From: Halioxenophilus sp033283405
GTDB taxonomy: Bacteria > Pseudomonadota > Gammaproteobacteria > Pseudomonadales > Cellvibrionaceae
DNA length: 64,000 nucleotides
Reading direction: 5' to 3'
Assembly (NCBI RefSeq): GCF_033283405.1
Contig: NZ_JAWMQR010000004.1
Location: forward strand, 62,001 to 126,000
A program made the translations under genes and the position numbers. The notes below the pieces were generated by a model. That model did no database searches. It was not told the origin of the DNA and saw only the letters and a program-made list of their open reading frames with translations. Of the stretch, positions 44,557 to 54,493 are shown one piece after another (the stretch's first letter is position 1; each line of letters opens with the position of its first letter).

Positions 44557-45849
44557 GTGTTTGGAATCAATATCACACTCCTGCGTCACCTTCGCGGAGC
44601 TCTATACCTTTTCGGAATCTGTTGCATTAGCCAAGTAAATGCCGAGCCACTGCTGAATGGGCTTGCCAGTTACCAACAGTTGGGTAATGAACGTTTTATC
44701 GCTGCTCTTTATCTGGATAAGTTAACCAGTGATTCAAAGGGAGCATTGGCGGTATCCCAACATCGGCAGATGGAGCTGAGAATTCCCGATAGCTTCAGCG
44801 CCCGACGTCACATTCGCACCTGGATTGAGGGCGCGGCTATCAACAACCCCGCCGCCCTTCTCACCGAGCAGGCGGAGGCAATGGTGGCATTTACCGAGCT
44901 CATCAACATACCGCTTAAATCCGGCGACCATCTATTAATAGATGCCCCCTGGGAAGGCGCGCCGCTCGTTATATCTTTAAATGGGACGGAGCTCGGCACA
45001 ATCAGCCAGGCGGGGCTTTTTGACGTGCTGTTGCGCGCCTGGATCGGCAACGTGCCCTTATCATCAACCTTCCGGCAGGAGATCTTAGCCGACGGCAAGG
45101 TGGATCCCGATTTACGTGCTCGCTTCACACAACTGACGCCAACCCCGGAACGGGTCGCCTACGCCAAAACACTCACCCAAAAATCGGGGCAGGATAGTGA
45201 ACAAGCCACCACCGTAGCGGCGGCCACAACCAGCAAGCGGGCACCAAACCCGGCACCGGCTGCAGCAGCCCCCGCTACGGTGGTGGCGGTTCACAAGCCG
45301 GCCATCCAGCCACCGTCAACGAAGGTTCACCAACCACCAGCTGCGCCACCACAGCAGGCGGCCAACGTAGCCGAAACCAGCGTCACTGTGGCTTCGGTAG
45401 AACCGATTTCCCAGCCACCCGTGGATAAACCAGCGCCCCGGGCCAGCAGTGAAAGCACTGCCCAGAAAAACCCGATCACTTTGGCGTCACTCGGCGATGA
45501 GCGCTTAATCGATGATGATGACGATGTCTTGAGCGAGCCACTTAGCGTTAATGATCTGCTCCAGCAGCAACTCTACCATTCCGAGCTACTGTCTTGGGCT
45601 TACGGTAAGGTCCGCTATCCCAAACGGGCCGTAGATCGCAACCACGAGGGGCGAGTGACGTTACAGGTGACCATTAATCAGAAAGGGAAAGTGGTTGAAA
45701 CTGAAACCCTGGATGGCTCCGGTTATTCAACACTGGATAGCGCTGCTATCAGGGCCGTGAAGGATGCCGACCCCTTCCCAGCTCCGCCTATGGAGCTAAA
45801 CGGTCAGCTTTACTCCTTCACAGTCCCGATAGAGTTTCGTTTACAGTAA
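44557..45849 (+). CDS. Secreted fusion: chalcone-isomerase-like domain plus TonB C-terminal domain
   Basis: 430 residues. A hydrophobic signal sequence (15-30) is followed by a chalcone-isomerase-like domain (about 33-205; FIAALYLDK, HIRTWIEG, GLFDVLLRAWIGNVPLSSTF). A Pro/Ala/Thr-rich spacer (215-300) leads to a TonB C-terminal domain (about 345-430; YPKRAVDRNHEGRVTLQVTI, GSGYSTLDSAAIRAV). The start is GTG 44557 with GGGAGAGGGG just upstream. Either the signal sequence is an uncleaved anchor or the protein is freely periplasmic. No ExbB is nearby, though a lone ExbD is at 37.3 kb. The joining of these two domains is unusual; the function is unknown. Confidence 0.78.
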   Translation: MFGINITLLRHLRGALYLFGICCISQVNAEPLLNGLASYQQLGNERFIAALYLDKLTSDSKGALAVSQHRQMELRIPDSFSARRHIRTWIEGAAINNPAALLTEQAEAMVAFTELINIPLKSGDHLLIDAPWEGAPLVISLNGTELGTISQAGLFDVLLRAWIGNVPLSSTFRQEILADGKVDPDLRARFTQLTPTPERVAYAKTLTQKSGQDSEQATTVAAATTSKRAPNPAPAAAAPATVVAVHKPAIQPPSTKVHQPPAAPPQQAANVAETSVTVASVEPISQPPVDKPAPRASSESTAQKNPITLASLGDERLIDDDDDVLSEPLSVNDLLQQQLYHSELLSWAYGKVRYPKRAVDRNHEGRVTLQVTINQKGKVVETETLDGSGYSTLDSAAIRAVKDADPFPAPPMELNGQLYSFTVPIEFRLQ

Positions 45850-45863
45850 TTGAGGGCAGGGCC

Positions 45864-46649
45864 TCAATCTTTTTTCAACAAAGATTCGAGGCCTTTTAGT
45901 CTATCTTTCTGCTCATCGTCGAGCTTATCCAGCAGTTTATCCTTCACCTCTTGTTCTGCTCGCTCAGCTGCTTTCTTCTTCACCGCCGACAGGGCTCGGT
46001 CGACCAACGGTTTTAATGCAGCCTCGGCCAACTCCGATGGCGTTAGTCCCTTCTCTTCGCTACCCAGATTGGCCAGTGTGAAAGAGGGAATCTCGACATC
46101 GACATCACCCAAGGTCGGTGAACGCAGCGCAAGGGAGTTATCTGAAAAGACCAGTTTTTTCACCGCCAACAACACCGGGGCCGACTCTTCAGCAGGCTCA
46201 CTGGCTGACTCAGTGGAACTGGTAGCGCCACCGCCAGTAGAGGCTTTGATATTATTCAGCAAGGTTTGCAGATTGGAGTCGGTCACACCGGTCTGCTCGG
46301 CCAGAATTTTGATACCGGAAATCGTCACCTCATCAATCACGATCACGCCACCTTTTTTGGTTACCGAACTGGGGTCGATATCGAAAACCACCTTATCCAA
46401 TTCAAAAATATCTGCCTTGCTATAGCCTTTGGGGTTGGCAATCGACAGCCCGCTCAACTCACCGCGCGCCTCTTTTAACTGGATATCAACACCGCTGAGC
46501 GTAACACTGGTTTGAGTGACTTTGCTGCCCGCTTCCTCAACGCCATATTTAACCAGGTCGTTAATGTTGGCCACGAAAATGGCAAACACCACCACGATCA
46601 CCAAAATCAGGGCGACGGCGACTCCCATTAAGATTTTCATTGCTTTCAT
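45864..46649 (-). CDS. AsmA-like membrane-anchored periplasmic protein
   Basis: 261 residues. One N-terminal membrane helix (ILMGVAVALILVIVVVFAIF) is followed by a repetitive beta-rich part, TSVTLSGVDIQLKEARGELSG, like the opening of AsmA/DUF748-type proteins. A low-complexity Ser/Thr/Glu stretch and a charged, helical C-terminus (KKAAERAEQEVKDKLLDKL) complete it. AsmA-like proteins are implicated in lipid traffic to the outer membrane. This one is short, so the link is at fold level only. ATG 46649 has AAGGTG upstream. Confidence 0.65.
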   Translation of the reverse strand: MKAMKILMGVAVALILVIVVVFAIFVANINDLVKYGVEEAGSKVTQTSVTLSGVDIQLKEARGELSGLSIANPKGYSKADIFELDKVVFDIDPSSVTKKGGVIVIDEVTISGIKILAEQTGVTDSNLQTLLNNIKASTGGGATSSTESASEPAEESAPVLLAVKKLVFSDNSLALRSPTLGDVDVEIPSFTLANLGSEEKGLTPSELAEAALKPLVDRALSAVKKKAAERAEQEVKDKLLDKLDDEQKDRLKGLESLLKKD

Positions 46650-46675
46650 TGTTGTCACACCTTTTTATTGTTCAT

Positions 46676-46702
46676 AAAAAAAGCCCCCTTGCAGGAGCTT
46701 TT
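46676..46702 (-). terminator. Terminator after gpmA
   Basis: Read on the minus strand, AAAAGCTCC, a short loop, GGGGCTTTTTTT, starting just after the gpmA stop. Confidence 0.7.
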
Positions 46703-46748
46703 CACCATACGGAGCATTAATGAATATTCACCATGGCGCCGCCACCAA

Positions 46749-47495
46749 TCAGCTTTTTTTGCCTTGGTTGGCAACCGCATTCATGGCATCGGCCAGCGCT
46801 GCTTCATCGGCCAGATAATAACTTTTGGTGGGTTTTAGATTTTCGTCCAGCTCATACACCAAAGGTGTGGCAGTGGGAATATTGACCTTCATGATCGCTT
46901 CGTCGCTCATGTTATCGAGGTATTTCACCAAGGCCCGCAAAGAGTTGCCATGCGCGGCGATCAGAATACGCTTGCCGGCTTTGATATCGGGTACGATGAT
47001 CTCTTCAAAATAGGGAACCACACGCGCTACGGTATCGGCCAGGCACTCGGTCAATGGAATTTCAGATTCGCTTAAACCGGCATAGCGAGGATCGTTACCC
47101 GGATAACGCTCATCGTCTTTGGTTAATGCCGGTGGTGGAATGTCGTAGCTGCGTCGCCAAATCAGCACCTGCTCTTCACCGTGCTTCTCGGCAGTTTCGG
47201 CTTTGTTCAGCCCCTGCAGGCCACCGTAATGACGCTCGTTCAATTTCCAGCTGTTAATAACCGGCAGGTAGCAGGCATCCAGTTCCGACATAATGCTCCA
47301 GGCGGTTTTGATCGCCCGCGTCAGTACCGAGGTGTAAACCTTGTCGAACATGAAGCCTTCCTGCTTCAGGCGCTGGCCAGCGGCGGTCGCTTCGGCCCGG
47401 CCCTTCTCCGACAGATCAACATCCTTCCAACCCGTGAATCGATTTTCTTTGTTCCACACGCTCTCGCCGTGACGAACCAACACCAATTTGTACAT
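46749..47495 (-). CDS. gpmA: 2,3-bisphosphoglycerate-dependent phosphoglycerate mutase
   Basis: 248 residues of the GpmA family: LVRHGESVWNKENRFTGW with the phospho-accepting His, LNERHYGGLQGLNKAE, and the second His in AAHGNSLRALVKYL. It interconverts 2- and 3-phosphoglycerate in glycolysis and gluconeogenesis. AGGAG upstream fixes ATG 47495. Confidence 0.97.
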   Translation of the reverse strand: MYKLVLVRHGESVWNKENRFTGWKDVDLSEKGRAEATAAGQRLKQEGFMFDKVYTSVLTRAIKTAWSIMSELDACYLPVINSWKLNERHYGGLQGLNKAETAEKHGEEQVLIWRRSYDIPPPALTKDDERYPGNDPRYAGLSESEIPLTECLADTVARVVPYFEEIIVPDIKAGKRILIAAHGNSLRALVKYLDNMSDEAIMKVNIPTATPLVYELDENLKPTKSYYLADEAALADAMNAVANQGKKS

Positions 47496-47647
47496 TGAAA
47501 CTCCTAAATTTCCTTAACTAGCCAGTTATCACTCGGTAACCTTGCGGCACTGTATGACGCCCGCTTTAAGCAGGCCGGATTATATCAGCATATGCCCGAA
47601 AATGTGGCCGCAGCTTGATCACAGGCAATATTTGCCTCCTCACCCGA

Positions 47648-48745
47648 TCAAGAGTCACTGCTCGACTCCGAACCGGCCTGTCCGAGGAGCGGATAGTCTG
47701 ACAGAGGGCTTCGGGGCTGCAGAGTTTTGCCGGAGCCCAACATCACCCCCAACCAGCGCGTCTCGTCAAAGCTTTCCAGCGCTATTTTGATGGTCATGGT
47801 TAAAGGGATCGATAACAACATCCCCACAGAACCCAGTACCCATCCCCAAAACACCAACGATAAAAATACCACCAGAGCTGACAGGTCGAGCCCCTTACCC
47901 ATGGTGCGTGGCTCAATTCCGTTGCCGATGATGCCGTTCACCAGCAGAAAGCCTAGAGCGGTTATGGCGGCATCCCCCACCCCCAACTGCACCAGCGACA
48001 GCAGGGTCGCCGGCACGGCGGCCAGAATCGAACCCAGAGTGGGAACAAAATTGAGTAAAAAGGCCAACAAGCCCCAGAGGACGGCGTAGTCCACCCCCTG
48101 CACCATCAGCCAGATGGTAATGAAAGCCCCGGTCATCAGGCTCATCATCAATTTGATTGCCATGTACCGATTGACGCTGGTGGTAAAGCGTTTTACCGCC
48201 ACCAGCCCCTCTTCACTTTTGGCAGTGGCCAACATGTACTTATCACCAAAGCGCACCTCTTCAGCCAGAATGAACACCACCGTTAACAAGATGAGGAAGG
48301 CGTTGGTCATCAGGTTACCCAAGCTGGCCAAAGTGTTACCCACAAAACCCAAAGCGGCGCCGGGATCGAAGCTATCGCGCCACTGTTTGGGGTCGAACTC
48401 CAGACCAAATCGCGCTAGCATGTTGAGCATGTCGTTGCTGATCAACTGCAAACGCTGCTGATAGAGCGGCAGATCGGCGCGAAAACTGTTGATGGAACTG
48501 CCGACCACCGCACCCACCACTACGCCGATCACAATAATGGCCGTGATAATAATCAGAATCGCTAACCAGCTGGGTACCCCGACCCGTTTCATCCAGGTCA
48601 ACGGAGGCGAGCATAAAACCGCGATAAAAAGCGAGAGAAAAAACGGTACCAATATAGCCTCCGCTGCCCGCATACCCGCCACCACGATCACCACCGCGGC
48701 GGAAACCACCAGAAAGCGAATTACTGGTGAAAATTGTAAGGTCAT
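47648..48745 (-). CDS. AI-2E family transporter (PerM-like)
   Basis: 365 residues with seven to eight membrane helices of the AI-2E/UPF0118 family. It has the usual central soluble region and the NGIIGNGIEPRTMGKGLDLS motif. Members export quorum signal AI-2 or act in ion exchange; the substrate here is unknown. It is preceded, 17 bp away, by the gene at 48763, so the two are an operon. ATG at 48745, GGGGGTAGG just upstream. Confidence 0.9.
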   Translation of the reverse strand: MTLQFSPVIRFLVVSAAVVIVVAGMRAAEAILVPFFLSLFIAVLCSPPLTWMKRVGVPSWLAILIIITAIIVIGVVVGAVVGSSINSFRADLPLYQQRLQLISNDMLNMLARFGLEFDPKQWRDSFDPGAALGFVGNTLASLGNLMTNAFLILLTVVFILAEEVRFGDKYMLATAKSEEGLVAVKRFTTSVNRYMAIKLMMSLMTGAFITIWLMVQGVDYAVLWGLLAFLLNFVPTLGSILAAVPATLLSLVQLGVGDAAITALGFLLVNGIIGNGIEPRTMGKGLDLSALVVFLSLVFWGWVLGSVGMLLSIPLTMTIKIALESFDETRWLGVMLGSGKTLQPRSPLSDYPLLGQAGSESSSDS

Positions 48746-48762
48746 CCTACCCCCTAATCCTG

Positions 48763-49131
48763 TTATTGCCCGCCTGCACCCGGGTCGTTGATAAGTTTTG
48801 CCAATTTCGGCAACAGTTTCGCCACCCGCTGGCGGCCGCGCTCTGATAAGACATAGTCGCCAATGGTACGGGATTCCCGTTCATCAATGGCCAGACACAA
48901 TCGACGAATCCGTTCCAACTCCGGGTTATCGCGGATCTCATAAGCCAGGAACACCTGCCAATCGTTGGCATTGGCCTGCCCGACCAATACCTGCTCAAGC
49001 AGCTGCTGAACTCTGCTGGCAGAGACCCGGTACCGCGGCGTTTTCACGTTCAACAGCAGCCATAAAACCAGGGCAAACACGAGTACAGAGATCGCCACGG
49101 ACACCAAATAAGCCACAACTTCATCACTCAA
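48763..49131 (-). CDS. Small membrane-anchored protein, unknown function
   Basis: 122 residues: an N-terminal membrane helix (VAYLVSVAISVLVFALVLWL) and a charged helical cytoplasmic part. The frame opens at a TTG (49131) with no ribosome site I can point to; the exact start is uncertain. Just before the AI-2E permease gene in the same operon, so it may help that protein. No family recognised. Confidence 0.6.
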   Translation of the reverse strand: MSDEVVAYLVSVAISVLVFALVLWLLLNVKTPRYRVSASRVQQLLEQVLVGQANANDWQVFLAYEIRDNPELERIRRLCLAIDERESRTIGDYVLSERGRQRVAKLLPKLAKLINDPGAGGQ

Positions 49132-49391
49132 TTTTGCTGATTGTCGAATAAATTACGGTTGCCGGGCGGGCATATCAGCCACCGGGCATTGTCGGTTCAA
49201 TTTCCCAGTCAACAAAATAATCGTTTTGTTTGGTGCCAAGCTCACCTATAATGTCCGGCTTGATTGGCCCGGCCAACTCCGCCATTTTCTACTCGTGGGG
49301 CGGTAGCATTTCGGAAAACTGCCACTTTTCAGTGTGCAGTCGTTTGGTGAGGGTCGCACACTATAGTTCCAGTTTTACAGGCACCCTCAAC

Positions 49392-51083
49392 ATGTCCGAG
49401 CAAATTACCGGCGATTTCTCATCGCTGGGCTTACCTAATTCCCTATGTGAATCCCTTAAATCCCTAGGTTACGAACTTCCCTCACCTATCCAGGCGCAGA
49501 GCATACCGGTTCTGCTGGAAGGACGCGATCTTCTGGGCCTGGCGCAAACCGGCACGGGTAAAACCGCCGCCTTTGCACTACCTATTCTCACCACCATCAA
49601 CCTGAAGAAAGCCAGCCCTCAGGCGCTGATTCTGGCCCCCACCCGGGAGCTCGCCATCCAGGTGGCAGAGGCTTTCCAAAGTTACGCCGCCAATATTCCC
49701 GGCTTCCACATTGCCCCCATCTATGGCGGCCAGGATATGCGCGCTCAGCTGCGCCAGCTGCAGCGTGGTGTGCACGTGGTGGTTGGTACCCCAGGTCGGG
49801 TTATGGACCACCTGCGCCGCAACAGTTTGGATCTATCCAGCCTCAACATGGTGGTGCTCGACGAAGCCGACGAAATGCTGCGCATGGGCTTTATCGATGA
49901 TGTCGAGTGGATTCTCGATCACACCCCAGATGAGCGTCAGGTGGCGCTGTTCTCTGCCACCATGCCATCGGCTATCAAAAAGATCACCAATAACTACCTG
50001 AAAGATCCGGTTCGTATTCAGATTGAAGCGAAAACCAAAACCGTTGATCGCATTGAACAGCAGTACGTTATGGTCAGCCCGGCCCGCAAAATCGATGCCT
50101 TGACCCGCATTCTTGAAGTCGAAGACTTCGACGGCCTGATCATGTTTGTACGCACCAAGACTGCCACCGTTGATCTGGCCCAGAAGCTGGAAGCCCGCGG
50201 CTACGCCAGTGCCGCACTGAATGGCGATATCAACCAGAAGCAGCGCGAAATCACCATCGAGCAGCTGAAAAACGGCAAAATCGACGTGGTAATCGCCACC
50301 GATGTCGCCGCGCGTGGCATTGATGTACCCCGCATTACCCACGTGGTGAACTACGATATCCCCTACGACAACGAAGCCTACGTGCACCGCATCGGCCGCA
50401 CCGGCCGCGCCGGTCGTTCCGGTAAAGCCATTTTGCTGGTGACCCCCCGGGAACGGCACCTGTTGCGCTCCATCGAGCGCAGCACTGGCCAGCCGATTGC
50501 CGAGTCACGCCTGCCCACTTCGGAAGAGCTGACCACCCGCCGCGTGTCCCAATTCCGCGAAAACATTCTGGAGACCCTGGAATCACAGGATCTGAGCGAA
50601 TTCAAACAACTGGTGACAGAAGTTCAGGCGGAAGCCAATGTCGACGCCGAAGAGGTGGCCGCAGCCCTGGCCTACCTAGCTCAGTCTGACCGGCCGCTGT
50701 TTGTTAGCAAAGACCGTCTGCTCGACGAACCCCTGGTCAGCAACCACCGTGAGTCGCGCGGCGACCGCGAGCGCCGCCCTGGCAATCGCGACAACCGCGA
50801 GCGCAATCGAGCGCCCATGGACTGTTATCGTGTGGAAGTGGGCCGCAACGACGGCGTACGGCCAGCCGACCTGGTGGGCGCCATTGCCAATGAAGCGAAG
50901 ATGCGTAGCAACAATATTGGCCAGATCACCATTAACGATAGTTACAGTCTGGTACAGCTGCCGCAAAATATGTCGAGCAAGGTTACCAGCCTGTTGAAGC
51001 GGGTCTATGTTCGCAACAAACCGCTAAATCTTAGCCGGGTGGACGACTCGGAAATGGCCAACCAGCAGCGTCGACGCCGCTAA
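49392..51083 (+). CDS. deaD: DEAD-box RNA helicase, DeaD/CsdA type
   Basis: 563 residues counted from ATG 49392. All core motifs are present: Q-motif, AQTGTGKT, PTRELAIQ, TPGRV, DEAD (Asp-Glu-Ala-Asp), SATMP, ARGIDVPR and HRIGRTGRAG. The C-terminus keeps the RNA-binding domain (MDCYRVEVGRNDGVRPADLVGA) but lacks much of the long Arg/Gly tail of the E. coli protein. It remodels RNA during ribosome assembly and mRNA decay, especially in the cold. About 260 bp upstream is gene-free and could be a long leader; the frame is open well upstream of the chosen start. Confidence 0.94.
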   Translation: MSEQITGDFSSLGLPNSLCESLKSLGYELPSPIQAQSIPVLLEGRDLLGLAQTGTGKTAAFALPILTTINLKKASPQALILAPTRELAIQVAEAFQSYAANIPGFHIAPIYGGQDMRAQLRQLQRGVHVVVGTPGRVMDHLRRNSLDLSSLNMVVLDEADEMLRMGFIDDVEWILDHTPDERQVALFSATMPSAIKKITNNYLKDPVRIQIEAKTKTVDRIEQQYVMVSPARKIDALTRILEVEDFDGLIMFVRTKTATVDLAQKLEARGYASAALNGDINQKQREITIEQLKNGKIDVVIATDVAARGIDVPRITHVVNYDIPYDNEAYVHRIGRTGRAGRSGKAILLVTPRERHLLRSIERSTGQPIAESRLPTSEELTTRRVSQFRENILETLESQDLSEFKQLVTEVQAEANVDAEEVAAALAYLAQSDRPLFVSKDRLLDEPLVSNHRESRGDRERRPGNRDNRERNRAPMDCYRVEVGRNDGVRPADLVGAIANEAKMRSNNIGQITINDSYSLVQLPQNMSSKVTSLLKRVYVRNKPLNLSRVDDSEMANQQRRRR

Positions 51084-51121
51084 GCCGCCACACTAAGCCC
51101 GCCCCCCGCGTGGTCGCAGTA

Positions 51122-51760
51122 TCACACAGCTGTGACCTGCACCACGCCCAACCACCCCAAACGCAGCGCCAGCAGCGTCAAGACCAGAGCCACCGCTCGA
51201 TTCACCCCCAACTGCCAACGGCGTGAGCCAACCAGCCAGCGGCTGATTCTGGCGGCCATCACAGCAATGGTGATAAACACCAGCAGTGCCGCTGTGATAA
51301 ACAAGCCACCCAAAACCATTATCTGCCCGGCCGCGCCCACCCCCGCCGGCACAAATTGCGGCAAAAAGGCGAGAAAGAAGAGCAACACTTTGGGGTTGCT
51401 CAGGTTCATCACCACACCCCGGCCATAAAAGCTGGCCAGAGAACGTTGGCTAGCCTCGTCCGCGCTGCCGTTTAGGTCGATGACAACAACACCGCTGCGC
51501 CAACTGCCCCAGGCGAGATAGGCCAGATAGCCACAGCCAAACAGCGCCAACAGCGCCAATGCCCAGGGGCGCTGCCCAATAAACTGCGCCACGCCCAGGG
51601 CAACCAGTGCGGTGTGAACCAGCAGCCCGCTACAGAGTCCCAAGGTTATTGCCACACCGACCCGCGCCCCAGCCTGCAGTGACTGCGCTAACACGTACAG
51701 GTTATCCGGCCCCGGGCTCAGCGCGAGCAGCAGGCTCGCCAGAAAAAAACTAAAGTACAA
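51122..51760 (-). CDS. LysE/RhtB-family amino-acid exporter
   Basis: 212 residues with five to six helices. It has the family motif LLLALSPGPDNLYVLAQSLQ near the start and GRGVVMNLSNPKVLLFFLAF in the middle. The start is TTG at 51760; no ATG is in frame. It exports an amino acid or related compound. It diverges from oppA. Confidence 0.9.
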   Translation of the reverse strand: MYFSFFLASLLLALSPGPDNLYVLAQSLQAGARVGVAITLGLCSGLLVHTALVALGVAQFIGQRPWALALLALFGCGYLAYLAWGSWRSGVVVIDLNGSADEASQRSLASFYGRGVVMNLSNPKVLLFFLAFLPQFVPAGVGAAGQIMVLGGLFITAALLVFITIAVMAARISRWLVGSRRWQLGVNRAVALVLTLLALRLGWLGVVQVTAV

Positions 51761-51910
51761 ACAGATGCCTCATATAGGATCTAAACTGATGAAGAGCGCA
51801 TTGATGACCAAATAAAATTGAAGTGAATGCCGCCTGTTTCGTCTTTGCTGCCAAGAAATGCTATGTAAGAATGGCCTGAAACTCCAACTACTGTGGTAAC
51901 ACCACTGCTC

Positions 51911-53554
51911 ATGACTAACCTCTTGTCCCGATCACGCCGCCGTAAATTTACATCAATCCTCGCACTCCTTTCACTCTGCTTTATGGTTACCGCCTGCAGC
52001 CCGGGCGAAAGCCGAGTGGAACAGGGCAACCGCGAACAGGTTTTTCACCTGGAAAACAGCGCCGAGCCCATGAGCCTGGACCCGCAGGTGAGTACCGGAG
52101 TCCCCGAAAACAATATCATCATGGCCCTGTTCGAGGGGCTGGTGAGCCGCGACCCGGTCAATTTGACCCCGGTTCCCGGCATTGCCGACCGCTGGGAGAT
52201 CAGTGACGACGGTTTGGTGTATACCTTCCACATTCGCGACAATGCCCGTTGGTCCAACGGTGAACCCATGACGGCGGAAGACTATCGCTGGTCCTGGATG
52301 CGCGAGCTGGACCCAATGATGGCCAGCGAATACGCCTACATGCTCTTCCCCGTTAAAAACGCGGAACGTTACTTCACCGGCGAGGTGGATGATTTCGACC
52401 AGGTGGGGGTTAAGGTGCTCGATGACCACAACCTACAGGTGACCCTGGAAAACCCCACCCCCTATTTTCTGCAGCTGTTGGATCACCACTCAACCTATGC
52501 GGTACCGCAAAAAGTGATCCTTGCCCACGGCGAAATGACCGACCACTACTCGGACTGGACCCGCCCCGGGAATATGGTGGGCAGCGGCCCTTTTGTACTG
52601 ACCGAATGGAAGCTTTACCACGAAATCAAAGTGGAAAAAAACCCCTACTACTGGGACGCCGATAAAGTCAAACTCAACGCCATCTACTTCTACCCCATTG
52701 AAAACTACTCCACCGCTGAGCGTATGTTCCGGGTCGGTCAGGTACACAAAACCTACGAACTCCCCCTCGATAAAGTCCCCTACTACCGCGAATACGCGCC
52801 AGAAAAACTGCAGAACAACCCCTACTTCGGCACCTATTACTACCAATTTAACCTGACCCGCAAACCCTTCGACGATGTGCGGGTCCGCCAGGCGCTGTCG
52901 ATGGCCATCGACCGCCAGGCGATTGTCGACATGGTGATGTACGGCGTGGTCGACCCGGGCATGACCATGACGCCACCCGGCGTTAACGGTTACGAACCGC
53001 CAAGAATTATTGAATTCAACCCAGACAAAGCCCGCCAGCTGCTGGCCGAGGCCGGCTACCCCAACGGCGAAGGTTTCCCCCCGGTGGAGTTGCTCTACAA
53101 CACCAATGAGTCGCACCGCAAAATTGCTGTGGCAGTACAGCAGATGTGGAAAAAATACCTGAATGTCGAAATCGCCCTCACTAATCAGGAGTGGAAGGTC
53201 TATATCGACAGCCGCAACCGGCTCGATTACGACATCGCCCGCGCCGGCTGGATTGGCGACGTCACCGACCCGATGAACTTCCTGGACCTTGGCCTCTCCA
53301 CCAACGGCAACAACCGCTCCGGTTACAACGACCCCGCCTACGACAAAATGATTCTGGAGACCATTCCGCAGAGCAAAACCTTGGACGAACGCAATCACAA
53401 CTTTTTTATTGCCGAAACCAAGCTGATGAACGACATGCCGTTCATACCCATCTACACCTACAAAACCAAAAACCTTCAAGACCCGAGCGTAAAGAATCTC
53501 TACCCGAACTACCTCAATCTTTACTACTACAAATACGTCAGCCTTGGTGATTAA
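51911..53554 (+). CDS. oppA: Oligopeptide ABC transporter, substrate-binding lipoprotein
   Basis: 547 residues. The signal sequence ends in a lipobox (VTAC), so the mature protein is lipidated and probably anchored in the inner membrane. The solute-binding type 5 domain includes LDPQVSTGVPENNI, DNARWSNGEPMTAEDYRW and LSMAIDRQAIVD. It picks up peptides for OppBCDF. ATG 51911 gives the shortest normal signal; the frame is open for six codons more. It is the first of a four-gene operon. Confidence 0.95.
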   Translation: MTNLLSRSRRRKFTSILALLSLCFMVTACSPGESRVEQGNREQVFHLENSAEPMSLDPQVSTGVPENNIIMALFEGLVSRDPVNLTPVPGIADRWEISDDGLVYTFHIRDNARWSNGEPMTAEDYRWSWMRELDPMMASEYAYMLFPVKNAERYFTGEVDDFDQVGVKVLDDHNLQVTLENPTPYFLQLLDHHSTYAVPQKVILAHGEMTDHYSDWTRPGNMVGSGPFVLTEWKLYHEIKVEKNPYYWDADKVKLNAIYFYPIENYSTAERMFRVGQVHKTYELPLDKVPYYREYAPEKLQNNPYFGTYYYQFNLTRKPFDDVRVRQALSMAIDRQAIVDMVMYGVVDPGMTMTPPGVNGYEPPRIIEFNPDKARQLLAEAGYPNGEGFPPVELLYNTNESHRKIAVAVQQMWKKYLNVEIALTNQEWKVYIDSRNRLDYDIARAGWIGDVTDPMNFLDLGLSTNGNNRSGYNDPAYDKMILETIPQSKTLDERNHNFFIAETKLMNDMPFIPIYTYKTKNLQDPSVKNLYPNYLNLYYYKYVSLGD

Positions 53555-53557
53555 TTC

Positions 53558-54493
53558 ATGGCCCGCTTTTTTTTAATTCGGCTACTGCAAGCCATCCCTG
53601 TTCTATTGGTGGTAATTACGGTTACCTTCTTTCTGGTGCGCTTTGCCCCCGGCGGCCCATTCGATGGTGAGAAGCAGGTAGAGCCCTCGGTAAAACGCGC
53701 ACTGGAAGCTCAATACCGCTTGGACCAACCCCTCGCTAACCAATATTTCGCCTACCTGGGTGATCTCTTTCAGGGCGACCTGGGCCCCTCCTTTAAATAC
53801 CCCGGCCGCAGCGTTAATGAACTCATCGCCACAGGCTTTCCCGTTACCGCCGAACTTGGCTTCTACGCCATTCTGGTGGCGCTGGCCTTGGGCGGGACTG
53901 CCGGAGTAATCGCCGCGTTAAAGCCCAACACGGCCCAGGACTACATTCCCATGTCCACCGCCATGATTGGTATCTGTATGCCGGCCTTTCTGTTGGGGCC
54001 GTTGTTGATGCTGATTTTTGGCATCTGGCTGGAGTGGCTGCCGGTCTCCGGCTGGGGCGACCTGCCCGGCGATAAAATTCTGCCCAGCTTTACTCTGGGT
54101 GCCGCCTATGCCGCTTACGTGGCCCGCTTAAGCCGCGGCGGCATGTTAGAGGTGTTATCGCAAGACTACATTCGCACCGCCCGCGCCAAAGGCCTGCCGG
54201 AATATATCGTGGTATTGAAGCATGGCTTGCGCGGCGGCATGCTGCCAGTGGTGGCTTATCTAGGGCCCGCCTTTGCGGGTATTCTCTCCGGCTCCTTTGT
54301 GGTCGAAACCGTTTTTCAAATTCACGGCCTTGGTCGCTTCTATGTGCAGGCAGCTTTCAACCGCGACTACACCTTAATTCTTGGCACCACGGTTTTTCTC
54401 GCCGGTTTAATTATTCTGTTTAACCTGTTATCCGATGTGTTGGCCGCTTACCTCAACCCACGCCTGCGCGCTGAAGTACGAGGTAAAGCATGA
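53558..54493 (+). CDS. oppB: Oligopeptide ABC transporter, permease
   Basis: 311 residues, six helices, with the DppB/OppB-type N-terminal stretch FLIRLLQAIPVLLVVITVTF. The cytoplasmic coupling loop has YIRTARAKGLPEYIVVLKHG. It starts 3 bp after oppA and overlaps oppC by 4 bp (ATGA). Confidence 0.96.
   Translation: MARFFLIRLLQAIPVLLVVITVTFFLVRFAPGGPFDGEKQVEPSVKRALEAQYRLDQPLANQYFAYLGDLFQGDLGPSFKYPGRSVNELIATGFPVTAELGFYAILVALALGGTAGVIAALKPNTAQDYIPMSTAMIGICMPAFLLGPLLMLIFGIWLEWLPVSGWGDLPGDKILPSFTLGAAYAAYVARLSRGGMLEVLSQDYIRTARAKGLPEYIVVLKHGLRGGMLPVVAYLGPAFAGILSGSFVVETVFQIHGLGRFYVQAAFNRDYTLILGTTVFLAGLIILFNLLSDVLAAYLNPRLRAEVRGKA

Noticed and set aside
52490..53479. A 329-codon minus-strand frame inside oppA
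   Set aside because: It is antisense to a clear solute-binding protein and has no family features.
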